DNA of 64,000 nucleotides from Muribaculaceae bacterium (GTDB lineage Bacteria; Bacteroidota; Bacteroidia; Bacteroidales; Muribaculaceae): NCBI GenBank assembly GCA_022509065.1, contig JAFLTY010000007.1, positions 19,236 to 83,235 of the forward strand, read 5' to 3'. Shown piece by piece: positions 50,049 to 61,285 of this stretch (position 1 is its first letter; each line of letters starts with the position of its first letter). The notes under the pieces were generated by a model. It saw only the letters and a program-made list of their open reading frames with translations, ran no database searches and was not told where the DNA came from. The position numbers and the translations under genes were made by a program.

Positions 50049-52319
50049 ATGGTTGATGGCTATAACAAGACGGCTGCAGAAGAAGACCGTATTATAGAAG
50101 CTGCCTTTAAGGATGTTCTCAACGGTTACCTTGCAAGCAACCACCGCAAAAAAGTGGAGATGATAGAACGCGCGTTTCGCTTTGCAAAAGCGGCACACGC
50201 CGGGGTACGTCGTCGTTCAGGCGAACCGTATATTCTCCATCCGATAGCTGTAGCTAAAATAGCCAGTCAGGAGATTGGGTTGGGTTCCACCTCGATATGT
50301 GCCGCTTTACTTCATGATGTAGTCGAAGATACAGACTATACCACCGAGGACATACGTTTACAGTTTGGAGACAAAATAGCGCAACTCGTGGAAGGACTGA
50401 CAAAGATTTCGGGAGGTATCTTTGGAGATAAAGCATCACTTCAAGCCGAAAACTACCGCAAACTCCTCCTTACCATGAGTGAAGATATTCGTGTGGTTCT
50501 TATCAAAATGGCCGACCGATTGCACAATATGCGCACGCTTGGCTCGATGACGCCTGCCAAACAATATAAAATTGCAGGTGAGACATTATATATATACGCA
50601 CCGTTGGCGCACCGCCTTGGATTGTTTGCCATCAAAACTGAGCTCGAGGATTTGGCGTTTAAATACGAGCATCCGAAGGCGTGGGAGGACATTACTGAAA
50701 AAATTCGCGAATCCGAGGCACGAAGAGCCGAGATATACAGCGATTTTTCAGCTCCTATAAAAGAAAAACTCGATCAGATGGGGCTTGAATATGAAGCCAA
50801 GGCGAGACTTAAGTCTTGCTACTCCATCTGGAAAAAAATGGAGGCAAAAAACATATCGTTCGACGAGGTTTACGATCTCTATGCAATGCGTATAGTGTTT
50901 GACTGTGACGATGTCGCCAAAGAAAAAAATATTTGTTGGAACATTTATTCTGCTATTACCGACCTTTACCGGGTACATCCTGAGCGTACCCGCGACTGGA
51001 TATCGGTTCCCAAGGCCAATGGCTATCAGGCTTTACATTTAACAGTGATGGGTCCTGACGGTAACTGGATAGAGGTGCAGATACGCTCGCGTCGCATGGA
51101 TGAGATAGCCGAGAAAGGCTTCGCCGCACACTGGAAATACAAGATAGGAGAAGGCGAGGAAGAATCGGAACTTACCACATGGCTGCGCACTATTAAAGAC
51201 ATCCTTGACAATCCGGAACCCAGCGCCATAGATTTTCTTGACACCCTCCAGCTCAACCTTTTCGCTGCTGAAATCGTTGTGTTTACGCCAACCGGAGAAC
51301 TGGTCACATTGCCCGCGGGATCCACAGTACTTGATTTTGCTTTCAACCTCCATACCGAGCTTGGTTTACATTGTATAGCAGGCAAAGTGAACCATAAACT
51401 GGTACCCCTTAGTCATGTGTTGTCATCGGGCGACCAAGTTGAGGTAATCACGTCAAAGACACAGGAGCCGCAGGAACAATGGGTGACATTTTTGAAAACA
51501 GCCCGTGCCAAAACCCGTCTGCGTCAGGCGTTGAGGCGAGCCCGCCAACCAATCATACAGGAAGGGCGTCGCATTTTGGTAGAGTTCATGGAAGAAAACG
51601 GCATACTCCTCGATAACGGAGTCTACACCAAGTTGATGGGACATTTCGATGCCGCGAGTCGAGATGACCTTGCTTACAAGATTGGGGTAGGAGACATTGT
51701 TCTGGGCGATGCCACGGCGAATGCATTGCGAGGGAATGCCGAAGGTGGTGAAAGGCGTCTGCTGAGCAAGTTCCTCAAGGCCACTAAGAATGTGCTGACA
51801 CTGAATACGGGTAAGAAAACAGAAAACATCGAACCTGTTATAGATGAAAGTAACGGTAAACCTAAGATAAACACTAAGGAACCTTACACGCTACGCTACG
51901 ACGACCATGGCGCGAATTTCACGATAGCTGACTGCTGTCAGCCTATTCCCGGTGACGATGTACTGGGCTTCGTGGACGATAGCGGCAGTGTGGTGATACA
52001 CGCTTTGAACTGTCCGCGCGCTCTTGTGCTCAAAGCAGGCTACGGATCGCGTATAGTATCCACACGTTGGGCTCTCACTTCGGCAAAATTTCTCGCCCAT
52101 ATCAAAGTGGAAGGCATCGATCGTCCGGGAATCTTACAGGAAATTTCCGGCATGATAGCCTTACAGCTCGGAATTGACTTGCGTAAACTCGAAATAGAGG
52201 CTATCAACGAGGTCTTTACTTGCGATTTATGGGTACGTGTTGAAGACGTAAGCATTGTTAACGACATGTGTCATACCCTTACGCATGTTAAAGGAGTGGA
52301 AAAAGCAACCCGAATTTAA
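50049..52319 (+). CDS. RelA/SpoT-type (p)ppGpp synthetase/hydrolase
   Basis: HPIAVAKIASQEIGLGSTSICAALLHDVVEDTDYT (HD), RLHNMRTLGSMTP, ARLKSCYSIWKKM, ISVPKANGYQALHLTV, TGS and ACT domains. Confidence 0.95.
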   Translation: MVDGYNKTAAEEDRIIEAAFKDVLNGYLASNHRKKVEMIERAFRFAKAAHAGVRRRSGEPYILHPIAVAKIASQEIGLGSTSICAALLHDVVEDTDYTTEDIRLQFGDKIAQLVEGLTKISGGIFGDKASLQAENYRKLLLTMSEDIRVVLIKMADRLHNMRTLGSMTPAKQYKIAGETLYIYAPLAHRLGLFAIKTELEDLAFKYEHPKAWEDITEKIRESEARRAEIYSDFSAPIKEKLDQMGLEYEAKARLKSCYSIWKKMEAKNISFDEVYDLYAMRIVFDCDDVAKEKNICWNIYSAITDLYRVHPERTRDWISVPKANGYQALHLTVMGPDGNWIEVQIRSRRMDEIAEKGFAAHWKYKIGEGEEESELTTWLRTIKDILDNPEPSAIDFLDTLQLNLFAAEIVVFTPTGELVTLPAGSTVLDFAFNLHTELGLHCIAGKVNHKLVPLSHVLSSGDQVEVITSKTQEPQEQWVTFLKTARAKTRLRQALRRARQPIIQEGRRILVEFMEENGILLDNGVYTKLMGHFDAASRDDLAYKIGVGDIVLGDATANALRGNAEGGERRLLSKFLKATKNVLTLNTGKKTENIEPVIDESNGKPKINTKEPYTLRYDDHGANFTIADCCQPIPGDDVLGFVDDSGSVVIHALNCPRALVLKAGYGSRIVSTRWALTSAKFLAHIKVEGIDRPGILQEISGMIALQLGIDLRKLEIEAINEVFTCDLWVRVEDVSIVNDMCHTLTHVKGVEKATRI

Positions 52320-53500
52320 TGATGAGGAACATGCGCGTTTACACAAAAAAAGTTTTTTTTGTCGTTGTTGGACTTTTATGGATAGTGACCGGCTGTTCCT
52401 CGCGAGATACATTTAAAATTTCTGGCGATATTAGTGATGGCCGTGAAATAACACTGCGAATGCTCGTTTATTCGCCCAGCGGAGTGCGCCCCGAGGTGTT
52501 GGCAGCGCGTTCGGGACATTTTGAATATGAAGCACCTGCGGCTTCCGACCATAGAAAGACGTTTATTGAAATATATTCAAACGATTATACGCTTTTAGGA
52601 CTGTTGGCGGTTGAAGGTGGCGATAAGGAAGAAGTGACTGTCGATCCGGCAGGAATATCTGGATTTCGTATCCAAACGGCTACTAACGAGACGGACACTA
52701 CTTCGTTTAACGACATGCTCAACTTGTGGTTGTCGAATACAGAAAAAATAGATAACGAATCTATTTCCGAATTCATTAGTCTCTATCCTTATAATGCCGC
52801 GTCTTATGCTTTATTGACCACGCTTTACGATGCTTCCATCGACCCTCTTGGGGCATACGAATTATTGAGTAAAATAGAACCTGACGCGCGTCCCGGATAT
52901 TATGACAACGGTTTTGGCTTTATATCCTATAACCGAGGCGTTTTACCCGGTAACTACAAAGTATTACCCGACACTCTTTTCTGTGCTGCCGATACTTTTT
53001 TTATTCTTGACCCTGCCAAGTATAAAACTATGCTTCTTGCCTTTACAGCCGAGGGCGACCAACGAGCCGATTCGGTGGTGCCTTTATTGAGGTATGCCGG
53101 CGAATATGCAAAAAAGGATAGTGTTCTTGCTCTGGAATATAATTTGTCACCTGACACGGTCACTTGGCGCCGCGCTCTCCGTAACGACAGACGTAAGCCG
53201 TTAAAAACAGACGAACCAAAAACAGATACAAAGAAATCCAACAAAAATAAAAAGAATGAGCCCAAAAGTATATCGGACAATCCGTTAAATAAAAATAAAG
53301 TCGTTGACGAAGAACCGATAAACTGGGTATCCGTATGGACAGGCACGGGTGTTGGAACCCCCGGGGTGGATAAATATCCCGTTACCGGATTGCCGTATTA
53401 TATTGTTGCCACTCCCGATACAATTTTGTATTCCGGCACCTCGGCTTCGTCGGCTCGAGACGCTCTTCCTGAGCAAAAACAGGGTAAGAAAAAGAATTAA
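52319..53500 (+). CDS. DUF4369-like lipoprotein
   Basis: Lipobox IVTGCSSRDTFKISGDISDGREITLRMLVY; start overlaps the rsh stop by 1 nt. Confidence 0.75.
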   Translation: MMRNMRVYTKKVFFVVVGLLWIVTGCSSRDTFKISGDISDGREITLRMLVYSPSGVRPEVLAARSGHFEYEAPAASDHRKTFIEIYSNDYTLLGLLAVEGGDKEEVTVDPAGISGFRIQTATNETDTTSFNDMLNLWLSNTEKIDNESISEFISLYPYNAASYALLTTLYDASIDPLGAYELLSKIEPDARPGYYDNGFGFISYNRGVLPGNYKVLPDTLFCAADTFFILDPAKYKTMLLAFTAEGDQRADSVVPLLRYAGEYAKKDSVLALEYNLSPDTVTWRRALRNDRRKPLKTDEPKTDTKKSNKNKKNEPKSISDNPLNKNKVVDEEPINWVSVWTGTGVGTPGVDKYPVTGLPYYIVATPDTILYSGTSASSARDALPEQKQGKKKN

Positions 53501-53723
53501 ACTTGCCGGTTGAGGCTAATTGTCATTTTTTTAGTAAATTTGCGGTGAGTTTGTTAACCACATTACTCGATAAACGCATTCAACGCACCCCGTGTCCTTA
53601 TATGTTTCGTTGATGTTGAAGCAGTATTCAGGGTATCAGGGGGTTGCAATTTGTATGCGAAGACGTGTGTAACACAAACCATTAACAATATTTCAAAAAA
53701 GAACTCTCTAAATTATAGCAATC

Positions 53724-55274
53724 ATGGCACAACAGCAGGATGACGTGTTTAAAAAGATAGTATCGCACGCAAAGGAGTATGGTTTTGTTTTTCAGTCAAG
53801 CGAAATCTATGACGGTTTGTCGGCCGTTTACGATTACGGCCAAAACGGAGTTGAAATGAAAAACAACATCAAACGTTATTGGTGGGAAGCGATGACGTTG
53901 CTGCACGAAAACATTGTGGGTATCGACTCGGCTATCTTTATGCATCCTACCATCTGGAAGGCATCCGGACACGTGGATGCTTTCAATGATCCCTTGATTG
54001 ACAATCGCGATTCAAAGAAACGTTACCGCGCCGATGTGCTTATCGAAGATCAACTTGCAAAATATGACGACAAGATTGCGAAAGAAGTAGCAAAGGCAAA
54101 AAAACGTTTTGGCGAATCGTTTGACGAGGCCATGTTCCTTCAGACCAACGCCCGTGTCCTTGAGGTTGCAGCCAAACGCGACGCGTTGCACGCCCGTTTT
54201 GCCAAGGCAATGAACGATAACGATCTTGACGAGCTGAAAAATATCATTGTGGACGAGGAAATAGTATGTCCCATATCGGGTACGCGCAATTGGACCGATG
54301 TCCGGCAGTTTAATCTCATGTTCAAAACCGAGATGGGATCGACAGCCGACGGCGCTATGACAGTATATTTGCGTCCTGAAACCGCACAAGGTATTTTCGT
54401 CAATTATCTCAATGTGCAAAAAACCGGACGTATGCGCATTCCTTTCGGTATAGCCCAGATAGGAAAGGCATTTCGCAACGAGATAGTAGCGCGTCAGTTC
54501 ATTTTCCGTATGCGTGAGTTCGAGCAGATGGAAATGCAATTCTTTGTTCGTCCCGGTGAAGAACTGCAATGGTTCGCCCGTTGGAAAGAATGGCGCTTAC
54601 GTTGGCACAAAGCGCTTGGCATGGGGGATGAGAAGTATCGCTATCACGACCATGACAAGCTGGCTCATTATGCCAACGCTGCTACTGACATCGAGTTCCT
54701 GATGCCATTCGGGTTTAAGGAAGTGGAAGGCATCCACTCACGCACAAACTTCGACTTGTCGCAACACGAGAAATACTCCGGTAAGAATATCAAATATTTC
54801 GACCCCGAGCTCAACGAAAACTATGTTCCCTACGTAATAGAGACCTCTATTGGCGTTGACCGCATGTTCCTCAGTGTGTTGTGCTCAAGCTACGAGGAGC
54901 AGGAACTTGATGGAGGAGATCGCCGTGTTGTATTACATCTTCCCGAAGCTCTCGCTCCAGTAAAATGCGCCGTTATGCCGCTGGTAAAGAAAGACGGTCT
55001 GCCGGAAAAAGCGCGTCAGATTGTAAACGATCTTAAATTTGATTTCGCCACACATTACGACGAAAAAGATTCAATAGGCAAACGCTATCGCCGCCAGGAT
55101 GCGATAGGTACTCCTTTCTGTATCACTGTGGATCATCAAACACTTGAAGACAATACAGTGACCCTGCGCGAACGTGACTCAATGGCACAAACACGTGTGA
55201 ACATCTCCGATTTGCACAAACTCATACACGACCGAGTAAGCCTTACCGCATTGTTGCGCAAGCTTGCAGATTAA
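53724..55274 (+). CDS. glyS: Glycyl-tRNA synthetase (alpha2 type)
   Basis: VFQSSEIYDGLSAVYDYGQNGVEMKNNIKRYWW, YLRPETAQGIFVNYLNVQKTGRMRIPFGIAQIGKAFRNEI. Confidence 0.97.
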   Translation: MAQQQDDVFKKIVSHAKEYGFVFQSSEIYDGLSAVYDYGQNGVEMKNNIKRYWWEAMTLLHENIVGIDSAIFMHPTIWKASGHVDAFNDPLIDNRDSKKRYRADVLIEDQLAKYDDKIAKEVAKAKKRFGESFDEAMFLQTNARVLEVAAKRDALHARFAKAMNDNDLDELKNIIVDEEIVCPISGTRNWTDVRQFNLMFKTEMGSTADGAMTVYLRPETAQGIFVNYLNVQKTGRMRIPFGIAQIGKAFRNEIVARQFIFRMREFEQMEMQFFVRPGEELQWFARWKEWRLRWHKALGMGDEKYRYHDHDKLAHYANAATDIEFLMPFGFKEVEGIHSRTNFDLSQHEKYSGKNIKYFDPELNENYVPYVIETSIGVDRMFLSVLCSSYEEQELDGGDRRVVLHLPEALAPVKCAVMPLVKKDGLPEKARQIVNDLKFDFATHYDEKDSIGKRYRRQDAIGTPFCITVDHQTLEDNTVTLRERDSMAQTRVNISDLHKLIHDRVSLTALLRKLAD

Positions 55275-55303
55275 TTAAATAACCCATCAAAAAATAGATA
55301 ATT

Positions 55304-55918
55304 ATGAAAAAGATGACGATAGTTTGGTGCGTTTTCGCATTTCTGATCATTATTCTGCTTGTTGGCGGATGCACCTCCTATAACGGCATGGTAAAAGCCG
55401 AGGAAAACGTAGACCGGACATGGGGTGACGTACAGGCCAGCTACCAGCGCCGTTTTGATCTTATTCCCAACCTTGTCAACACCGTTAAAGGTTATGCGCA
55501 ACACGAGTCAGAGACGCTTGAAAACGTTACCAACGCCCGTGCCGGTCTGATCCAAGCCGGTGACAGTCTTCTTGCAGTTCGCAACGGATTGTCAGCGTTC
55601 AATCCTAATGGTGATGAACCAACTGTTGATCAGATGGAACAGCTCAACAGAGGCATTAGCATATATGTCAACGCCGTTCATGAGGCTTATCCGGATTTGA
55701 AGGCAAACACCAACTTTATGGATTTGCAGAAACAGCTCGAAAGCACCGAAAACCGAATCAACACAGAACGAAACAATTACAACGAGGCTGTGCAGGTTTA
55801 TAACGTCAAGATACGTACTTTCCCTGCAAGTGTCTTTGCTTCTATCTTCGGTTTTGAACGCAAGAACCAGTTTGCGGCAGCTACAGAAGCGCAATCCGCT
55901 CCGACCGTTAATTTCTAA
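55304..55918 (+). CDS. lemA: LemA family protein
   Basis: YNGMVKAEENVDRTWGDVQASYQRRFDLIPNLVNTVKGYA. Confidence 0.95.
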   Translation: MKKMTIVWCVFAFLIIILLVGGCTSYNGMVKAEENVDRTWGDVQASYQRRFDLIPNLVNTVKGYAQHESETLENVTNARAGLIQAGDSLLAVRNGLSAFNPNGDEPTVDQMEQLNRGISIYVNAVHEAYPDLKANTNFMDLQKQLESTENRINTERNNYNEAVQVYNVKIRTFPASVFASIFGFERKNQFAAATEAQSAPTVNF

Positions 55919-55929
55919 CGATATACCTT

Positions 55930-56469
55930 ATGAGGAAAATTCTTTATAAAATATTCGTTACTCTTCTTGTCGGTACGTGTTGTGTCGCTTGCTACAACGA
56001 TGATGACACCAACGAAAAGATTTATAAGGAGTGGCGTGAGTTTAACGCCCAATGGCTTGTAGAGCAAATGACTCGTACTAACCCTGACGGCACTCCATAT
56101 TACAGCACTTGTGCGTTGCCTACTGATCCTCAGTCCTTTGTGCTGATGCACCGTATAGGCGAGGAACATTCCGAAAATCTCACACCACTTTTTACTTCGA
56201 CAACCAAAGTGAACTATACCCTTACGCTTGCCAACGATTCGGTGATGGATCAGACAGCCGGCTTTGTGTCACAACTGAACTCAACCAATCTCATTGCCGG
56301 CTGGAGCATAGCCATCATGCAATTGCATGTTGGGGACTCCGCTCAGTTTGTTGTACCTTACGGCATAGGCTATGGCGCATCGGGTAACGGCTTTGGCATC
56401 GACCCCTATTCAAATCTGGTGTTCAATATAAAACTGGTCGATATCGAAGCATACGAAGTACGACCCTGA
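55930..56469 (+). CDS. FKBP-type peptidyl-prolyl isomerase lipoprotein
   Basis: Lipobox CCVACYNDDD; LIAGWSIAIMQLHVGDSAQFVVPYGIGYGASG...LVFNIKLVDI. Confidence 0.88.
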   Translation: MRKILYKIFVTLLVGTCCVACYNDDDTNEKIYKEWREFNAQWLVEQMTRTNPDGTPYYSTCALPTDPQSFVLMHRIGEEHSENLTPLFTSTTKVNYTLTLANDSVMDQTAGFVSQLNSTNLIAGWSIAIMQLHVGDSAQFVVPYGIGYGASGNGFGIDPYSNLVFNIKLVDIEAYEVRP

Positions 56470-56528
56470 CACCTCCGTCGCATCATCACGTTAGCACTGT
56501 TTAAAACCAATCATACCAACCCTCGCTT

Positions 56529-57398
56529 ATGGCTGAAATAAGTATAGCCGGAATTATGCGCGCCGGCGCCTACTCGCCCAACCACATCGGCAATGATGCC
56601 GCTATTTTCAATATTGTCGCCGACCAATTACGCAAGCGCGGCTACATAGTCAATGTATATAGCGAAGAACAGTTTATCAAAAGTGACGGTGTCGCCGAGC
56701 CGGTTATTGTGGATATGTGTCGCGAACAACAATCCATAAAATTATTGCAACGGCTGGAAGACGAGGGTAAATTGGTTATCAATTCGGGATACGGAATAGA
56801 GAATTGCACCCGGGAGCGAATGACCCGCATTCTGCTCGGGTCGGGTATCCCTTATCCTAAAAGTCTCATGGTGAATACCAACGAACGCATCATCGACTTG
56901 ATGCGGCGCAATGGCATAGAGCGAGGTTGGATTAAACGTGGAGACTTCCATGCCATGCACAAAGAAGACGTGTCCTACGTCAGACATCCCGAGGAGGCTC
57001 AGGAAGTACTCCAGGAATATTTTCTGCGTGGCATACCACGAGCCGTTATCAACATACACCTCGAGGGTGACCTTATTAAGTTTTACGGAATACGTGACAG
57101 CAACTACTTCTTTTGGTTTTATCCTTACGAGTCCGGTCACAGTAAATATGGTCACGAGGCTATCAACGGCCCGAGTCGTGGACTTCAATTTGACGAAGCC
57201 GCTTTGCGTGCCATGTGTCAGAAAGCCTCGCAGGAACTCGACGTTGTTGTGTATGGTGGCGATGCTATTGTCGATCCTGATGGATCGATACGAATTATCG
57301 ACTTTAACGATTGGCCTAGTTTTGCTCCTTGTCGTAATGAGGCAGGTCCCCATATTGCCAAGGCTATTATGGCGTTGATAAAGAAACATTCAGTCTGA
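56529..57398 (+). CDS. ATP-grasp-like ligase of unknown substrate
   Basis: Alternating domain layout; GRP-like YGGDAIVDPDGSIRIIDFNDWPSFAPCRNEAG metal-site segment typical of ATP-grasp proteins. Confidence 0.72.
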   Translation: MAEISIAGIMRAGAYSPNHIGNDAAIFNIVADQLRKRGYIVNVYSEEQFIKSDGVAEPVIVDMCREQQSIKLLQRLEDEGKLVINSGYGIENCTRERMTRILLGSGIPYPKSLMVNTNERIIDLMRRNGIERGWIKRGDFHAMHKEDVSYVRHPEEAQEVLQEYFLRGIPRAVINIHLEGDLIKFYGIRDSNYFFWFYPYESGHSKYGHEAINGPSRGLQFDEAALRAMCQKASQELDVVVYGGDAIVDPDGSIRIIDFNDWPSFAPCRNEAGPHIAKAIMALIKKHSV

Positions 57399-57422
57399 GC
57401 GCCCGTTTAAAACCTTCAAGAC

Positions 57423-58406
57423 ATGGAGTATAACAACGAAACATCAAAGGTAACTGCCTCCCAAGCCAAGGAAGCTATCCGCAAAGCCGGATATCGGGAC
57501 AGCCTGAAAAGCAACGATACTGAGGAACATATAGACTTGGCTTTTTACCGTCCGATTGGATATATGTGGGCATGTCTTGCAGCTCGAATAGGAGTCACGC
57601 CTAACGCAATAACTATCGCCTCGATATTTTTGGGTATTGGAGCCGGCATTGCCTTTTATTTCAACAATATCTGGATTAATATAGCTGGTATGTTGTTGCT
57701 GATATGGGCCAACAGTTTTGACAGCGCAGATGGTCAGCTTGCTCGCATGACGAAACAATATTCGCGTATAGGCCGTATACTCGACGGTATGGCCGGCGAC
57801 ATCTGGTTTGTGACAATATATGCAGCAATCTGTCTGCGCGAAGTCGTTACCAGCGAATTTTTTAGTGAACACCATTGGGTTATATGGGTGATGGCGGCTG
57901 TAACAGGGTTGTGTCATGCAAAACAGGCAGCCGTGGCCGATTACTATCGCCAGTTCCATCTTTACTTTCTTAAAGGTGAAGACGGTAGCGAACTTGAAAG
58001 CGCCGATGACCTTAAACGCAAATTGGAAAATCTGAGCTGGAAAAAGAACTTTTTTAAGAAACTCGTTCTGGAAGCATACACAAAATATACCATCAATCAA
58101 GAGCAGATGACGCCGGCAATGCAGCGATTGCGTAAAGTTCTCAGAGCGCGTTACGGAACGGCTTCAAAAATTCCGCAAAGTTTTCGTGATGAGTTCCGTC
58201 GTTTGTCGCTCCCCTTGATGAAGTATACCAATATATTGTCTTTTAATTGGCGCACTATAACATTGTTCACAGCTATCTTCCTGCAAATGCCGTGGTTGTA
58301 TTTTGCTACTGAATTGACGGTATTCAATGCTATCCTGGTGTATATGATGCTACGACACGAACGCATTTGTAATCAACTGACGCTTCAGTTGGAAAAGGAG
58401 GGGTAG
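57423..58406 (+). CDS. CDP-alcohol phosphatidyltransferase family protein
   Basis: DSADGQLARMTKQYSRIGRILDGMAGD signature, multiple TM helices; 24 bp downstream of the ATP-grasp-like gene. Confidence 0.88.
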   Translation: MEYNNETSKVTASQAKEAIRKAGYRDSLKSNDTEEHIDLAFYRPIGYMWACLAARIGVTPNAITIASIFLGIGAGIAFYFNNIWINIAGMLLLIWANSFDSADGQLARMTKQYSRIGRILDGMAGDIWFVTIYAAICLREVVTSEFFSEHHWVIWVMAAVTGLCHAKQAAVADYYRQFHLYFLKGEDGSELESADDLKRKLENLSWKKNFFKKLVLEAYTKYTINQEQMTPAMQRLRKVLRARYGTASKIPQSFRDEFRRLSLPLMKYTNILSFNWRTITLFTAIFLQMPWLYFATELTVFNAILVYMMLRHERICNQLTLQLEKEG

Positions 58407-58508
58407 GACTAACGGAACGAATAAGTCCGCTGGTCAATCTTATACGGGATTTCGCGCAGAGCTTCAATGCTCTTGTGTGCATCAAGATTTCTGGAAGCTA
58501 CCTACGAA

Positions 58509-60089
58509 CTAAAATTCGGAAGTGGTGTGGAAACGTATTTTGGGGAAGTCCTGCTGAGCCATCTGCAAAACATATCCCGAATCGGCAAGGAACACATCGC
58601 GACCTTCGCGGTCTACCGCCATGAATTGATGTTTTCGCTTCTTAAAAGCCTCTAAAGCTTGTTCATCTTCGCTTTCTATCCAGCAAGCCTTAAAAAGTGA
58701 AATGGGTTCCCAGCGACATTGGGCTCCGTATTCGTGAAGCAGTCGGTATTGTATGACCTCGAATTGCAATTGTCCTACTGTACCTATGATTTTGCGGCCG
58801 TTAAATTGGTTGATAAAAAGCTGTGCCACGCCCTCATCCATAAGTTGCTGTATACCTTTCTCGAGTTGTTTGGATTTCATCGGGTCGGTGTTCTCAATGT
58901 ATTTGAACATTTCGGGAGAGAACGAGGGTAAACCTTTGAAATGCAGTTCCTCGCCTGCGGTCAAGGTGTCGCCTATTTTGAAGTTGCCTGTATCGGGAAT
59001 ACCGACGATATCTCCGGGGTAGGCTTCGTCGACGATGTCTTTTTTCTGTGCCATAAAGGCAGTAGGCGATGAAAACTTCATCATTTTACCCGATCGTATG
59101 TGCTTGTAATTCTCGTTGCGTTGAAAACGGCCAGAACACACCTTCACAAAAGCTATACAGCTTCGGTGGTTGGGATCCATATTGGCGTGTATCTTGAAAA
59201 CAAATCCCGAAAAAGCGTCTTCGTCGGGCAGTACGAGTCGCTCCTCTGTCTGAACGGGTTTCGGCGCGGGGGCAATCTCGCAAAAACAATCAAGCAACTC
59301 CTTAACACCGAACGTATTGAGAGCCGATCCAAAGAATACAGGCGCCACTTTGCCCTCAAGGTACTGAGTTTTGTCAAACTCAGGATAAACGCCTTCAATC
59401 AACTCGATGTCCTCGCGGAGTTTTTTTGCGTCCGCTTCACCAACCATTTCGTCTATACGAGGGTCTGTGATGTTGTCTATGGCGACACGTTCGCTGATAG
59501 TCTGTTTGTTAGGCGTAAATAAGTCCAATGAATTCTCATAGATATTATATACTCCTTTGAACTTGGCGCCGATGTTGATGGGCCAGGTAAGCGGTCTTAC
59601 ATTTATTTTCAGTTCCGCTTCGAGTTCGTCAAGAATTTCGAACGGATCACGACCCTCGCGATCCAGTTTGTTTACGAATATTATTACCGGCGTGTTACGC
59701 ATGCGGCAGACTTCCATAAGCTTTCGAGTCTGTTGTTCTACGCCTTTCGCCACGTCCACAACTATAATAACCGAATCAACAGCTGTCAGCGTACGATAAG
59801 TATCCTCAGCGAAGTCTTGGTGACCCGGTGTATCAAGAATATTAATCTTGTAATCACCGTAATTAAAGCCCATGACTGATGTGGCGACCGAAATGCCGCG
59901 CTGTTTTTCGATTTCCATCCAGTCGGAGGTAGCCGTTTTCTTTATCTTATTGGATTTGACAGCTCCGGCTATATGAATTGCTCCTCCGAAAAGCAAAAGT
60001 TTTTCCGTAAGAGTGGTTTTGCCTGCATCGGGGTGAGAGATGATGGCGAAAGTTCGTCTGCGTGATATCTCGTCAGTAAGAGTTGACAT
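58509..60089 (-). CDS. prfC: Peptide chain release factor 3
   Basis: [74 protein letters not shown]. Confidence 0.96.
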   Translation of the reverse strand: MSTLTDEISRRRTFAIISHPDAGKTTLTEKLLLFGGAIHIAGAVKSNKIKKTATSDWMEIEKQRGISVATSVMGFNYGDYKINILDTPGHQDFAEDTYRTLTAVDSVIIVVDVAKGVEQQTRKLMEVCRMRNTPVIIFVNKLDREGRDPFEILDELEAELKINVRPLTWPINIGAKFKGVYNIYENSLDLFTPNKQTISERVAIDNITDPRIDEMVGEADAKKLREDIELIEGVYPEFDKTQYLEGKVAPVFFGSALNTFGVKELLDCFCEIAPAPKPVQTEERLVLPDEDAFSGFVFKIHANMDPNHRSCIAFVKVCSGRFQRNENYKHIRSGKMMKFSSPTAFMAQKKDIVDEAYPGDIVGIPDTGNFKIGDTLTAGEELHFKGLPSFSPEMFKYIENTDPMKSKQLEKGIQQLMDEGVAQLFINQFNGRKIIGTVGQLQFEVIQYRLLHEYGAQCRWEPISLFKACWIESEDEQALEAFKKRKHQFMAVDREGRDVFLADSGYVLQMAQQDFPKIRFHTTSEF

Positions 60090-60093
60090 AAGG

Positions 60094-61020
60094 TTAATTG
60101 TCGTTATTTTGTAAGACCTCCAGGCATTCTTTCAGTCCTTCGGTCCAGTGTGGTATTGTGATATTGAACGTTTGTTTGATTTTTGATTTATCAAGTACAG
60201 AAAATGCCGGACGTTGCGCAGCGGCGTGATAATCGGTGGTTGCGCATGCTGTCAGAAAGGCATTAGGATAGGTGTCCTCAATAATTTTTTTTGCGAATTC
60301 ATACCAGGTAGTCTGGCCTTCGTTAGTATAATTATATATTCCGGGAATCCACTCGGGGCTGATTAAGATACTTGCCACTGCTGATGCCAGATGTTCTGCG
60401 AATGTCGGTGTGCCTGTTTGATCACTGACCACACGGAGGAGAGTGCCTTGTCGAGCATTCCGGAGTATGGTCTTTACAAAATTGTGACCAAATGCCGAAT
60501 AAAGCCATCCTGTACGCAGTACTATGCAGTCAGGATTATTTGCGAACAGTATCTTTTCTCCGTCAAGCTTCGATTGTCCGTAAACATTTAATGGTTGTCC
60601 AATGCTGTCCTCTTTATAAGGTACTTTGGCTTTCCCGTCAAAAACATAATCGGTCGAAAAGTGTAAGACCTTTATACCGCGTTCGGCGCTTGCCAACGCT
60701 AAATTTCCAACGCCCTCAATATTAATTTTGTTGCACGTTTCCTTATCGCTTTCTGCTTTATCGACGGCAGTGTAGGCCGCACAGTTGATTATGTGGGTAT
60801 ATTGCGATAGGTGTAAATGTTGCTCTACCTGCTTGCGGTCGGTGATGTCGAAATCTTTATGGGACAATGCATTCACAGCAATGTCACGATACGGTTTGAG
60901 CGTTTGTTGTATGGCTTGCCCCAACTGACCGTTGGCACCGGTTAAAAGGATATTCAGCCGATGCGGAGTGTTGTCTATGAATTGGGGTAGATCTATCATT
61001 GCATATATAAACGAATACAA
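60094..61020 (-). CDS. rfbD: dTDP-4-dehydrorhamnose reductase
   Basis: [64 protein letters not shown]. Confidence 0.94.
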   Translation of the reverse strand: MYSFIYAMIDLPQFIDNTPHRLNILLTGANGQLGQAIQQTLKPYRDIAVNALSHKDFDITDRKQVEQHLHLSQYTHIINCAAYTAVDKAESDKETCNKINIEGVGNLALASAERGIKVLHFSTDYVFDGKAKVPYKEDSIGQPLNVYGQSKLDGEKILFANNPDCIVLRTGWLYSAFGHNFVKTILRNARQGTLLRVVSDQTGTPTFAEHLASAVASILISPEWIPGIYNYTNEGQTTWYEFAKKIIEDTYPNAFLTACATTDYHAAAQRPAFSVLDKSKIKQTFNITIPHWTEGLKECLEVLQNNDN

Positions 61021-61169
61021 AATTAATAAATTTTCGCTTCGCTTGCAAAAGTTGGGATGTTAGCATGTACCAGGAGATTGATTGTCAATAAATAGGGTAA
61101 GTCGAGCGCATGATTACCATGGTCTCCTAAGCTTCACATTTATTGTCGAACCGGCTCTTAGTTCTGATT

Positions 61170-61199
61170 TTTGATATAAGCAGAAAAAGCCTAACTTTG
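61170..61199 (+). promoter_or_regulatory. Bacteroidetes promoter upstream of the acyltransferase gene
   Basis: TTTG (61170-61173) - N18 - TAACTTTG (61192-61199). Confidence 0.55.
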
Positions 61200-61285
61200 C
61201 AAGATACATAGCCTTACTCTCAAAAAATGCTCCCTACGTGTAGCCTGTGAGAGTTTGCAAAGAAAAAATAAGAAAAGAAATAAAT

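Noticed and set aside
56742-57389. 215-aa minus-strand ORF
   Set aside because: Antisense shadow of the ATP-grasp-like gene, which is in a good operon context.
57444-58100. 218-aa minus-strand ORF
   Set aside because: Antisense to the CDP-alcohol phosphotransferase gene.
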